Assembly: GCF_000382305.1 (NCBI RefSeq)
Contig: NZ_KB908034.1
Span: forward strand, 1 to 58,342
Source of the DNA: Vitreoscilla stercoraria DSM 513
Lineage (GTDB): Bacteria > Pseudomonadota > Gammaproteobacteria > Burkholderiales > Neisseriaceae
Direction: 5' to 3'
Length of the DNA: 58,342 nt
Shown: piece by piece, positions 50,684 to 58,342 of the stretch
Layout of the letters: each line of letters opens with the position of its first letter
Numbering within the stretch: the first letter of the stretch is position 1
Made by a program: the position numbers and the translations under genes
The notes under the pieces: generated by a model
The model's input: only the letters and a program-made list of their open reading frames with translations
The model's database searches: none
Told to the model about the DNA's origin: nothing

Positions 50684-51936
50684 GTTTAGGCAATATTCAA
50701 TTACAGGCCGCCCACATTTATTTAAAAGTGGCAGCAGGTTCTAATCTGACTGATTTGTTGACGCAAGTAAAAGCGCAAGAAGAGTGGACTGCGCAAGAGT
50801 GGGGCACGTTGCAAGATTTGTCGTATGGTACACAACGCTATCGTGGTAGTTTGAATGCTTATTTGCGTTTGCGCGTGCCTAAACCTTTGTCTGAGCCAAA
50901 GCTAGAAGCATTATTGATGGTGGCGATGTATCAATTGCTGTATACGCAAAATGCGCAACATGCAGTGGTGAATGAGGCGGTACAAGCATCACAAAAATTG
51001 GCAGATGGTAAATTCAAATCTTTGCTCAATGCAGTATTGCGTCAAGTGATTCGTGATGGCTGCAAATTGCCAAAAATTGTGCTGCAAGACGATGTTGAAG
51101 CCAAGTTTAACTTCCCAGAGTGGTGGGTTGAAAAGTTAAAAAAAGACTATCCAAAGTATTGGCATAATATTTTGGCAGCCAGTCAATTGCCGCCGCCATT
51201 GACCTTGCGTGTGAATCAGCGCCATACGACGGGTGAAGCGTATTTGGCTTTATTGGCAGAGCAGGGCTTGGAAGCCACCTTGCTTGGTTCACAAGCTGTG
51301 CGTCTGAAACAAGCAACATCTGTTGCTAATTTGCCACAATTTTACGATGGTGTTGTTTCTGTGCAAGATTGGGGTGCGCAACAAGCTGCTTTGTTGTTAG
51401 ATCCTCAAAATGGTGAACGTATTTTGGATGCTTGTGCGGCTCCTGGCGGCAAAACAGGCCATTTGTTGGAGTTGGCAGACATTGACTTGTTGGCGATTGA
51501 TGTAGATTCAAAACGCTTGCGTCGTGTGCAAGAAAATGTAGATCGTTTGGGTTTGCCTGCTCAAATTAAAGCTGCCGATGCCACGAAGTTAGATGCTTGG
51601 TATGATGGTCAACCGTTTGATGCAGTGTTAGCGGATGTGCCTTGTACCGCTTCGGGTGTGGTGAAGCGTCATCCTGATATCAAATGGTTGCGTCGTCGCC
51701 AAGATGCTGCATCTGTTGCACAACAGCAACATGTGTTGTTGGATGTGTTATGGTCGACGGTAAAATCGGGTGGTCGTATGCTTTTGGCCACGTGTTCTAT
51801 TTTCCCAGAAGAAAATCAACAGCAATTGCAGGCATTTTTAGAGCGTCATTCGGATGCTACATTACGCACCGAGCGCATTTGTCTGCCTAATGATACTCAA
51901 GATGGTTTCTATTACTCGCTTATTGATAAAGCTTAG
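50680..51936 (+). CDS. rsmB: 16S rRNA m5C967 methyltransferase RsmB
   Basis: 418 residues: N-terminal NusB-like RNA-binding domain (LLMVAMYQLLYTQNAQHAVVNEAV) and C-terminal SAM methyltransferase domain with ILDACAAPGGKTGHLLEL, VLADVPCTASGVVKRHPDIKW (catalytic Cys of motif IV) and LLATCSIFPEENQQQ. A variant DUS site lies at its start (50701). Its 3' end overlaps the next gene by about 35 bases. Confidence 0.96.
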   Translation: MSLGNIQLQAAHIYLKVAAGSNLTDLLTQVKAQEEWTAQEWGTLQDLSYGTQRYRGSLNAYLRLRVPKPLSEPKLEALLMVAMYQLLYTQNAQHAVVNEAVQASQKLADGKFKSLLNAVLRQVIRDGCKLPKIVLQDDVEAKFNFPEWWVEKLKKDYPKYWHNILAASQLPPPLTLRVNQRHTTGEAYLALLAEQGLEATLLGSQAVRLKQATSVANLPQFYDGVVSVQDWGAQQAALLLDPQNGERILDACAAPGGKTGHLLELADIDLLAIDVDSKRLRRVQENVDRLGLPAQIKAADATKLDAWYDGQPFDAVLADVPCTASGVVKRHPDIKWLRRRQDAASVAQQQHVLLDVLWSTVKSGGRMLLATCSIFPEENQQQLQAFLERHSDATLRTERICLPNDTQDGFYYSLIDKA

Positions 51937-52489
51937 TATTCTTTTCATCTGCGTGGGTGGCTTTACGCTGGCCCACGCAGATGGCATTCGTGTGAAACGT
52001 GCTCAAGCGGTATTGGGTATTCAAGGGCAGTTGTCGGTGAACAGTCGTTTTGAAACCAGCTTGCCAGCTTCTTTGCACAATGCTTTAAAACAAGGTGTTG
52101 CTTTGGATTTTCAGTTGCAATATCAATTGATTGCACCGAAAGTTTTGGCTTATAACTTGCGATTCAATCCGTGGGCTGACACTGTCAGTCCCATTTCTTA
52201 TAAACTGACTTATCATCCATTAACGGACAAATACCGAGTGACGATAGGAACGTTTTCTACTGAGTACTCGAATTTACAAGTTGCTTTACGCAGTATTGGC
52301 GGTATTGTGAAATGGGATGTTCATCCTGTGAATACATTTCTTGCAGCTGAAAAAGACCAAATTTATGCGCAAATTCGTTTAAGTTTGAGCAGTCATCAAT
52401 TACCAAGACCATTTCAAATCAATACTTTGACTTCCAAAGCTTGGGGCTTGGATTCTGGGTGGGTGCGTTTGAGAGTAGAAACGGAGTAA
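51902..52489 (+). CDS. DUF4390 exported protein
   Basis: A 195-residue protein with signal peptide (LLIKLSILFICVGGFTLAHA), starting at ATG 51902 inside the rsmB 3' end. It matches the DUF4390 family found between rsmB and ntrY in betaproteobacteria; visible features are VSPISYKLTYHPLTDKYRV and the C-terminal LTSKAWGLDSGWVRLRV. Function unknown; context suggests it works with the membrane kinase NtrY. Confidence 0.85.
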   Translation: MVSITRLLIKLSILFICVGGFTLAHADGIRVKRAQAVLGIQGQLSVNSRFETSLPASLHNALKQGVALDFQLQYQLIAPKVLAYNLRFNPWADTVSPISYKLTYHPLTDKYRVTIGTFSTEYSNLQVALRSIGGIVKWDVHPVNTFLAAEKDQIYAQIRLSLSSHQLPRPFQINTLTSKAWGLDSGWVRLRVETE

Positions 52490-52492
52490 TTT

Positions 52493-54607
52493 GTGCGTTT
52501 ATTTGTCATTGCTGTGGCAATTATTACGATGTTGCTGTTGTACATGTTGGCATTGGCAACAGGGCATGCTTCGATTTTTTCCGACTATTTTTGGTGGATT
52601 TTCGGGTTCAATGCTCTTGCTTTGGGCATGTTGTTGTTTTCGGTAGGCAGACAAGTTTGGCAGTTGTGGCGAGATGGACGCAAGCGTGTATTTGGTGCGC
52701 GTATTGCCAAAAGATTGACCATGATGTTTGCCATTGTTGCCATATTACCGGGTTTGTTTTTGTTTGGTGTATCGGCACAGTTTATTCGCCATAGTATTGA
52801 TTCTTGGTTTGGCAATGAAACGGAAGTGGCATTAGAACGCAGCCTGAATTTGAGCAAAGTTGCACTGAATGGTAGCGTAGAGGATGCTTTGCGTGATGCT
52901 GTGCCGTTGCAAATTGAAATGGCTAGAGCGCTGGTTTTTCATGATGATGTTGCATTGGCGTTATCAGGTCGCTTACAGCGAGGTGGATATCGACAATTGG
53001 CTTTATGGGATCAAGAAAATAAAAAATTTGTAGAAAAAGTAGGCGGTGGTGGGCAGTTTGATTGGCCTGAATTGACACAACAAGATTGGCAGCGTTTGCA
53101 CAAAGATGGCTCGATTGGTAATTTAGAATCGGTACAAAATACTTTATATATCAATGGCTGGCTAATGATTCCACAGGTGGACGAAAGCAATGTTATTTTG
53201 TTTTTTCGTAAGCCCGTTCCTGAGTCTATTGCGCAAGATGCGGTGTTAATTGAAGCTGCTCGCGCAAAATATGCTGAATTGAGTTATGCCAAACAAGGTT
53301 TGCAAGCTTTTTTTGTGATGACGTTGTTGATGGCAACGGTGTTGGCAATCAGTTTGGCATTGTTGCTTGCGGTTTATTTTTCGAGACGTTTTGTCGCGCC
53401 TTTGTCTGCTTTGGCCGATGGGACACGGGCGGTGGCGCAAGGTGACTTTAGTCAAAAAAGTCCTGTTTTGCGTACCGATGAGATGGGTATTTTGAGTAGT
53501 TTATTCAATCGCATGACAGAGCAATTGGATGTTGCCAAACAACAGGCAGAAAAAAATCGCCATCAGCAAGAAGTTGCTAGGGCTTACTTGGAGCAGGTAT
53601 TGGCAAGTTTAAGTACGGGCGTTATCTCATTGAATGCCAATGGTTATTTGCGTACTTATAATGACAGTGCAGAACAAATTCTTGGCATGGATTTGATGGC
53701 TGCGGAAACATTGCCTGTAGAACAATGGGGACAGCTGGGTACGCAATGGGGCGTATTAGCGAAAATCATTGAAGAAACGTGTCTGAAAATGGGCGATACA
53801 GCACCATTGCAAATGGACTATATTGGCGTGGATCAGGCACAAATTTTGCTCGTTAAGGCCGCTCCAATTATCTATGAAGATATGTCGCATACCGTGATTA
53901 TTTTTGATGATGTGACCGATTTGGTGAGTGCCCAAAAAGAGGCTGCATGGGGTGAGGTGGCTAAGCGATTGGCGCATGAAATTCGCAATCCATTAACACC
54001 TATTCAATTATCAGCCGAACGGTTGGCATGGAAACTTCAAGACAAATTGTCTGAAGACGATGCCCGTATTTTGGTGCGTTCTACGGATACGATTGTGAAG
54101 CAAGTGGCTGCTTTAAAAGAAATGGTTGAAGCCTTTCGAAATTATGCGCGTTCGCCTTCTTTACGGCCTGTAAAACAAGATTTGCGCCAAGTGGTCAATG
54201 AAGTTTTGGTGTTGTATGAAGGTTCTATTTGTAATTTTCAGGCGGATTTGGGTAATATACCGTTAATGGTGCGCATTGATACGGCATTGATGCGCCAAGT
54301 ACTGCACAATATCTTTAAGAATGCAGCAGAAGCAGCAGAGCTTGCAGAGCGTCCGCAAGTTGACATTATTGCATGGTCGAATGAGCAAACCGTCACGTTG
54401 ACAGTGGCGAATAATGGCCAGAGTTTTCAGCCAGCTATTTTGGCGAAAGCATTTGAGCCTTATATTACTGATAAGAAAAACGGAACTGGGTTGGGGTTGG
54501 CAGTGGTGAAAAAAATCATTGATGACCACCAAGGTAAAATTACCTTAGCCAATCAAGAATCCGGCGGCGCAATCATACGAATCATATTGCCAAAAATGGA
54601 GGAATAA
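52493..54607 (+). CDS. ntrY: NtrY-type sensor histidine kinase
   Basis: A 704-residue kinase: N-terminal membrane helices (about 5-22, 36-51, 77-95), periplasmic region, helix at about 270-295, HAMP (FVAPLSALADGTRAVAQGDF), PAS, H-box LAHEIRNPLTPIQLSAERLA and HATPase (NIFKNAAEAAE, GTGLGLAVVKKIIDDHQG). Starts at GTG 52493, three bases after the DUF4390 stop, and overlaps ntrX by one base. In Neisseria the NtrYX system controls respiratory genes. Confidence 0.92.
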   Translation: MRLFVIAVAIITMLLLYMLALATGHASIFSDYFWWIFGFNALALGMLLFSVGRQVWQLWRDGRKRVFGARIAKRLTMMFAIVAILPGLFLFGVSAQFIRHSIDSWFGNETEVALERSLNLSKVALNGSVEDALRDAVPLQIEMARALVFHDDVALALSGRLQRGGYRQLALWDQENKKFVEKVGGGGQFDWPELTQQDWQRLHKDGSIGNLESVQNTLYINGWLMIPQVDESNVILFFRKPVPESIAQDAVLIEAARAKYAELSYAKQGLQAFFVMTLLMATVLAISLALLLAVYFSRRFVAPLSALADGTRAVAQGDFSQKSPVLRTDEMGILSSLFNRMTEQLDVAKQQAEKNRHQQEVARAYLEQVLASLSTGVISLNANGYLRTYNDSAEQILGMDLMAAETLPVEQWGQLGTQWGVLAKIIEETCLKMGDTAPLQMDYIGVDQAQILLVKAAPIIYEDMSHTVIIFDDVTDLVSAQKEAAWGEVAKRLAHEIRNPLTPIQLSAERLAWKLQDKLSEDDARILVRSTDTIVKQVAALKEMVEAFRNYARSPSLRPVKQDLRQVVNEVLVLYEGSICNFQADLGNIPLMVRIDTALMRQVLHNIFKNAAEAAELAERPQVDIIAWSNEQTVTLTVANNGQSFQPAILAKAFEPYITDKKNGTGLGLAVVKKIIDDHQGKITLANQESGGAIIRIILPKMEE

Positions 54608-55884
54608 TGCGCAGTACAGATATCTTAATTGTTGATGATGAGGTGGGAATACGAGACCTTTTGTCTGAAATTTTACAGGACGAGGGGTATACCGTTGCAG
54701 AAGCAGAAGATGCGGAAGCGGCTCGTCAACTGCGCAATCAAACGAGACCTGCGATGGTTTTACTCGATATTTGGATGCCAGATTGTGATGGCATTACTTT
54801 ATTGAAAGAGTGGGCGCAATCGGGTCAGTTGAATATGCCTGTCATTATGATGAGTGGACACGCTAGCATTGATACTGCTGTAGAAGCGACTAAAATTGGT
54901 GCTTTGGATTTCTTGGAAAAACCGATTGCTTTGCAAAAACTGTTGACCACAGTGCAACGTGCTTTGAAATATGGCCAAATGCAACAAGCCAGCACTTTGA
55001 CTTTGGAGAAGTTGGGCAATAGTGTTGCGATGGATGAATTAAGTACCCAGTTGATTAAAGTTCAAAAAGGCAAGTTTCCGTTATTATTAACGGGTGAAAA
55101 AGGCTCACCTTTTGAACTGGTGGCCAGAACTTTGTTAAATAATGGTTCACCTTGGGTGACACCTGCCAAACCTGAGCAATTGATAGACAATGGTTTAGAG
55201 TTGCTGCAAAAAGCACAAAATGGTGTTTTGTATTTGGGTGATGTGTCGCAGTTGCCATTGGCCGCCCAGCGTGCAGTGGTTGGTTTATTGCAAAAAACAG
55301 AGCAATATCCAGCACGTGTCGTGGCTTATTGCAGTCGTCCTTTGGAAGAGATGTTGACTCAGTCTGAGTACGAATCTGACTTAATCAATGGTTTTGCTAA
55401 CTCAATGGTGGCAGTACCAGCTTTGCGTGAGCAAGCAGATGATTTGGTGTCCATCATTAACCATTTGTTGGCAGAGTTGATTGAAAATCGCCAGATTCCA
55501 ATGGTGAAGTTTACCGTACAAGCCCAAAATGCTTTGCGTCAATATGATTGGCCGGGCAATTTAGAGCAACTCAAAAGCGTCCTGAAAAGCTTGGCGTTGA
55601 ATGCAGAGCATGGTGCAGTAGATGCACCACAAGTTACGGCTTTGTTGTCGCAATTTAAACAAACTCAAGCCAACCATATTTCAGGCGGCTTTAATTTTGA
55701 TTTGCCTTTGCGTGAGTTGCGAGAGGAGCTGGAAAAGCGTTATTTTGAGTACCATATTACCCAAGAAAATGGCAATATGAGTCGAGTGGCGCAGCGAGTG
55801 GGTTTGGAAAGAACGCATTTGTATCGTAAGCTCAAACAGTTGGGCGTGCAATTTTCCAAACGTCAGGCAGAAAAAACTGAGTAA
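54607..55884 (+). CDS. ntrX: NtrX-type response regulator with degenerate AAA+ domain
   Basis: A 425-residue regulator: receiver with D10/D11, D54 (VLLDIWMPDCDG) and K105; a central domain of AAA+ descent; C-terminal Fis-type HTH (GNMSRVAQRVGLERTHLYRK). The AAA+ part is decayed: Walker A reads GEKGSPFE (Lys lost), the GAFTGA sigma-54 loop is missing, and the Walker B position is GVLYLGD. It therefore cannot act as a sigma-54 activator and must work by DNA binding alone. A DUS-like site lies inside (55575). Confidence 0.92.
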   Translation: MRSTDILIVDDEVGIRDLLSEILQDEGYTVAEAEDAEAARQLRNQTRPAMVLLDIWMPDCDGITLLKEWAQSGQLNMPVIMMSGHASIDTAVEATKIGALDFLEKPIALQKLLTTVQRALKYGQMQQASTLTLEKLGNSVAMDELSTQLIKVQKGKFPLLLTGEKGSPFELVARTLLNNGSPWVTPAKPEQLIDNGLELLQKAQNGVLYLGDVSQLPLAAQRAVVGLLQKTEQYPARVVAYCSRPLEEMLTQSEYESDLINGFANSMVAVPALREQADDLVSIINHLLAELIENRQIPMVKFTVQAQNALRQYDWPGNLEQLKSVLKSLALNAEHGAVDAPQVTALLSQFKQTQANHISGGFNFDLPLRELREELEKRYFEYHITQENGNMSRVAQRVGLERTHLYRKLKQLGVQFSKRQAEKTE

Positions 55885-55932
55885 TATTGATTGAAACGGC
55901 TGCCTTTGGGCAGCTTTGTATTTTTAAAGACC

Positions 55933-56499
55933 ATGAAACACAATAAAGCACACACACAACAAGTTCGTATTATTGGTGGTACGCATCGCCGTCGCATTGT
56001 TCATTTTAATGAGGCCGAAGGTTTGCGCCCTACGCCCGATCGAGTGCGTGAGCAAGTGTTCAATTGGCTTGGGCAGCGATTGCATGGTTTGCGTGTGTTG
56101 GATGTGTTCGGTGGCAGTGGCGTGATGGCATTTGAAGCAGCTTCGCGCGGTGCTGAGCATGTGGATGTGGTGGAGTTAAATCGTCAGAGTGCTCAAGTGA
56201 TGCGAGAGAATGTGCGTCAATTGCAATTGGAACATGTGTTTGTTCACCATCAGGATGCATTGCGATTTTTACAGGCCGCTTCTAAGCCTTACGATGTCAT
56301 CTTCTTAGATCCGCCTTACCGTTGGCAAGATTGGGGATTGGTTTGGGCGGATTTAATCAAATTGTCGCATGAAGACAGTATGATTTACATTGAAGCTTCA
56401 CAACTGCCAGAGTTGCCTTCGCAATTGGTTTGGCATAAGCAAGGTTCTGCAGGGCAGAGTCATTATGGTTTGGCCATGCTGCAAAGCATTGATTTATAA
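55933..56499 (+). CDS. rsmD: 16S rRNA m2G966 methyltransferase RsmD
   Basis: 188 residues from ATG 55933: VRIIGGTHRRRIVHF, RPTPDRVREQVFNWL, the SAM loop VLDVFGGSGVMAFEAASRGA and the catalytic FLDPPY. The frame is open to a TTG at 55891 but the family starts near KHNKAHTQQVRIIGG. A DUS variant lies inside (about 56269). Confidence 0.93.
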   Translation: MKHNKAHTQQVRIIGGTHRRRIVHFNEAEGLRPTPDRVREQVFNWLGQRLHGLRVLDVFGGSGVMAFEAASRGAEHVDVVELNRQSAQVMRENVRQLQLEHVFVHHQDALRFLQAASKPYDVIFLDPPYRWQDWGLVWADLIKLSHEDSMIYIEASQLPELPSQLVWHKQGSAGQSHYGLAMLQSIDL

Positions 56500-56582
56500 T
56501 TGCCAACAGGCAAAATATTTGCCAATATGCATCGAAGCTGTAACAATGTCGGGTTTATAACGCTTGATTATAGGTAACAGAA

Positions 56583-56837
56583 ATGTCTTTGCTTATTACC
56601 GATGAGTGCATTAATTGCGATGTGTGTGAGCCAGAGTGCCCCAATGATGCGATTTACCAAGGTGATGAAATTTACGAGATTCATCCGCATTTGTGTACAC
56701 AGTGCGTAGGTCATTATGATGAGCCGCAATGCCAACAAGTTTGTCCAGTAGACTGTATTTTGATTGATGAAGAAAAACCTGAGACTCAAGCAGAGCTGCA
56801 AGACAAATACGAAAAGTTGCAAGAAGCTAAAAAATAA
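56583..56837 (+). CDS. yfhL: YfhL-type 2[4Fe-4S] ferredoxin
   Basis: 84 residues with two cluster motifs: CINCDVCEPECPNDAIY and CTQCVGHYDEPQCQQVCPVD, the second with the long insert typical of the YfhL/Alvin class of ferredoxins with very low potentials. Electron-transfer partner unknown. Confidence 0.94.
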   Translation: MSLLITDECINCDVCEPECPNDAIYQGDEIYEIHPHLCTQCVGHYDEPQCQQVCPVDCILIDEEKPETQAELQDKYEKLQEAKK

Positions 56838-56892
56838 TCATCATAAAAACAAGTTGTTAATCAATTAAACGGAAAAACACTGAAAATTAATG

Positions 56893-56921
56893 TTGACGGA
56901 CTGTGAGAATCATCTTAATAT
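56893..56921 (+). promoter_or_regulatory. Promoter of the tRNA-tuf cluster
   Basis: TTGACG (56893-56898), a 17-base spacer, TAATAT (56916-56921): a near-consensus sigma-70 promoter 15 bases ahead of tRNA-Tyr. Confidence 0.8.
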
Positions 56922-56935
56922 TCAGCCTCTCTTGT

Positions 56936-57019
56936 GGAGGGATTCCCGAGCGGCCAAAGGGGGGAGACTGTAAATCTCTTGCGAAAGCTTCGAAGGTTCG
57001 AATCCTTCTCCCTCCACCA
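56936..57019 (+). tRNA. tRNA-Tyr (GTA)
   Basis: Acceptor GGAGGGA/TCCCTCC, discriminator A, encoded CCA. Anticodon stem GGAGA/TCTCT around CTGTAAA (GTA at 56970-56972), a long variable arm and T-loop TTCGAAT. Confidence 0.97.
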
Positions 57020-57050
57020 CAAGATTTGCAGTAGCGGTTGGGGTTGTAGC

Positions 57051-57124
57051 GCGGGTGTAGCTCAATGGTAGAGCAGAAGCCTTCCAAGCTTATGGTGAGG
57101 GTTCGATTCCCTTCACCCGCTCCA
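57051..57124 (+). tRNA. tRNA-Gly (TCC)
   Basis: Acceptor GCGGGTG/CACCCGC, discriminator T, encoded CCA; anticodon TCC in the loop CTTCCAA; T-loop TTCGATT. Confidence 0.97.
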
Positions 57125-57143
57125 AACGAAACACAATAGTTAG

Positions 57144-57218
57144 GCCCATGTAGCTCAGGGGTAGAGCACTCCCTTGGTAAGGGAGAGGCCGGCAGTTCGA
57201 ATCTGCCCATGGGCACCA
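57144..57218 (+). tRNA. tRNA-Thr (GGT)
   Basis: Acceptor GCCCATG/CATGGGC, discriminator A, encoded CCA; anticodon stem CTCCC/GGGAG with loop TTGGTAA (GGT). Confidence 0.97.
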
Positions 57219-57300
57219 AAATATTAGCAACACCAAATTTTTTGTGGTTTTGTTTATCTGATTTATTTTGCAACAAACAAAATAGGACTTAGGAATAGCC

Positions 57301-58342
57301 ATGGCTAAAGAAAAATTCGAGCGGAGCAAACCGCACGTAAACGTTGGCACCATTGGTCACGTTGACCATGGTAAAACTACTTTGACTGCTGCTTTGTGCA
57401 CAGTATTGTCTAAAGCATTTGGTGGTGCTGCTAAAGCTTACGATCAAATCGACAACGCGCCTGAAGAAAAAGCACGTGGTATTACCATTAATACTTCACA
57501 CGTTGAATACGAAACTGAAACTCGTCACTACGCTCACGTAGACTGTCCAGGTCACGCCGACTATGTTAAAAACATGATTACTGGCGCGGCTCAAATGGAT
57601 GGCGCGATTTTGGTATGTTCAGCAGCTGATGGTCCTATGCCACAAACTCGTGAACACATCTTGTTGGGTCGTCAAGTAGGCGTGCCTTACATCTTGGTAT
57701 TCATGAACAAATGTGACATGGTTGACGACGAAGAGTTGTTGGAATTGGTTGAGATGGAAATCCGTGACTTGTTGTCAAGCTACGACTTCCCAGGCGACGA
57801 CTGCCCAATCATCAAAGGTTCTGCATTGAAAGCCTTGGAAGGCGACCAATCAGCAATCGGCGAACCAGCAATCTTGGAATTGGCTGCAGCTTTGGATTCT
57901 TACATCCCTACTCCAGAACGTGCTGTTGACAAACCATTCTTGTTGCCAATCGAAGACGTGTTCTCTATTTCTGGTCGTGGTACTGTTGTGACTGGTCGTA
58001 TCGAGCGCGGTATCGTTAAAGTTGGTGAAGAGATCGAAATCGTTGGTTTGAAAGACACTGTTAAAACAACTTGTACGGGCGTTGAGATGTTCCGTAAATT
58101 GTTGGACGAAGGTCAAGCTGGCGACAACGTAGGTGTATTATTGCGTGGTACTAAACGTGAAGACGTTGAGCGTGGTCAAGTATTGGCTAAGCCAGGTACT
58201 ATCAAACCTCACACTACATTTACTGCTGAAGTTTACGTATTGTCTAAAGAAGAGGGTGGCCGTCATACTCCATTCTTCGCTAACTACCGTCCACAGTTCT
58301 ACTTCCGTACAACTGACGTAACTGGTGCAGTTACTTTGGGTG
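57301..58342 (+). CDS. tuf: Elongation factor Tu, N-terminal 347 residues (cut by window edge)
   Basis: Translational GTPase that delivers aminoacyl-tRNA to the ribosome. Starts MAKEKFERSKPHVNVGTIGH; G boxes GHVDHGKT, RGITI, DCPGHADY and NKCD are all present, then domain 2 (FSISGRGTVVTGRIERG) and part of domain 3, the frame remaining open at 58342. AGGA precedes the ATG. The Tyr-Gly-Thr tRNAs before tuf are the usual betaproteobacterial arrangement; tRNA-Trp, secE and nusG are expected beyond the edge. Confidence 0.98.
   Translation, partial: MAKEKFERSKPHVNVGTIGHVDHGKTTLTAALCTVLSKAFGGAAKAYDQIDNAPEEKARGITINTSHVEYETETRHYAHVDCPGHADYVKNMITGAAQMDGAILVCSAADGPMPQTREHILLGRQVGVPYILVFMNKCDMVDDEELLELVEMEIRDLLSSYDFPGDDCPIIKGSALKALEGDQSAIGEPAILELAAALDSYIPTPERAVDKPFLLPIEDVFSISGRGTVVTGRIERGIVKVGEEIEIVGLKDTVKTTCTGVEMFRKLLDEGQAGDNVGVLLRGTKREDVERGQVLAKPGTIKPHTTFTAEVYVLSKEEGGRHTPFFANYRPQFYFRTTDVTGAVTLG

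Noticed and set aside
56887..57353. Open frames of 129 and 87 codons on the minus strand across the tRNA cluster
   Set aside because: They run antisense through three clear tRNA genes and the tuf start; coding is implausible.

Overview
The window looks like chromosome of a betaproteobacterium of the family Neisseriaceae. Pointers are the tRNA-Tyr/Gly/Thr-tuf cluster at the right end, the tonB-exbB-exbD order, an ntrYX pair whose NtrX has a decayed AAA+ domain, a def-fmt-rsmB-ntrYX block, and above all a dense 12-13 base repeat, AAGCGTCCTGTAA (variants AGCGTCCTGAAA and AGCGGCCTGTAA). This repeat behaves like a DNA uptake sequence (DUS) dialect: it occurs singly inside genes and as inverted pairs forming stem-loops at gene ends. 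It does not match the dialects I remember and is closest to the Kingella-type AAGCAGCCTGCA. Genus cannot be fixed from the sequence; a gliding or filamentous relative such as Vitreoscilla is a guess only.

Layout. 1-290: end of a Tn3-family transposon (last 84 codons of the transposase and the 38-bp terminal repeat). 294-6450: two small unknown genes, a DUF4105 membrane protein, periplasmic gamma-glutamyltransferase, a Sel1-repeat protein and an odd membrane protein with three degenerate J-like modules. 6644-12897: L,D-transpeptidase, purine salvage enzyme, DUF1275 membrane protein, dtd, glycine-zipper lipoprotein, tonB-exbB-exbD with a Fur-like site, and a LysE-type exporter. 12915-21363: recJ and its overlapping partner, M23 peptidase, Spy-like protein, an unknown exported protein and tex.

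21421-29619 is the most unusual part. Five minus-strand genes form one apparent operon: membrane-anchored CheA-like kinase, single-domain response regulator, CheX-like phosphatase, amino-acid-binding-type lipoprotein without permease or ATPase, and an MglA/COG2229-type small GTPase. Facing away across an 886-base AT-rich gap is a 941-residue protein whose N-terminus resembles the prokaryotic 'tubulin-like' family but has lost its glycine-rich GTP loop. I infer a nutrient-responsive switch acting on cell polarity, surface motility or envelope organisation.

29778-36184: carbonic anhydrase, nadD, rsfS, EamA transporter, rlmH, dxs, a 58-residue small protein and a MaoC hydratase. 36251-39528: phoBR and proB. 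39719-43488: rbsDACB ribose uptake operon without kinase or regulator. 43776-49085: topA, smg, dprA (the transformation DNA loader, fitting the DUS density) and a LysM protein. 49254-56837: def-fmt-rsmB-DUF4390-ntrY-ntrX, rsmD, ferredoxin. 56893-58342: a strong promoter, three tRNAs and the start of tuf, cut by the window edge.
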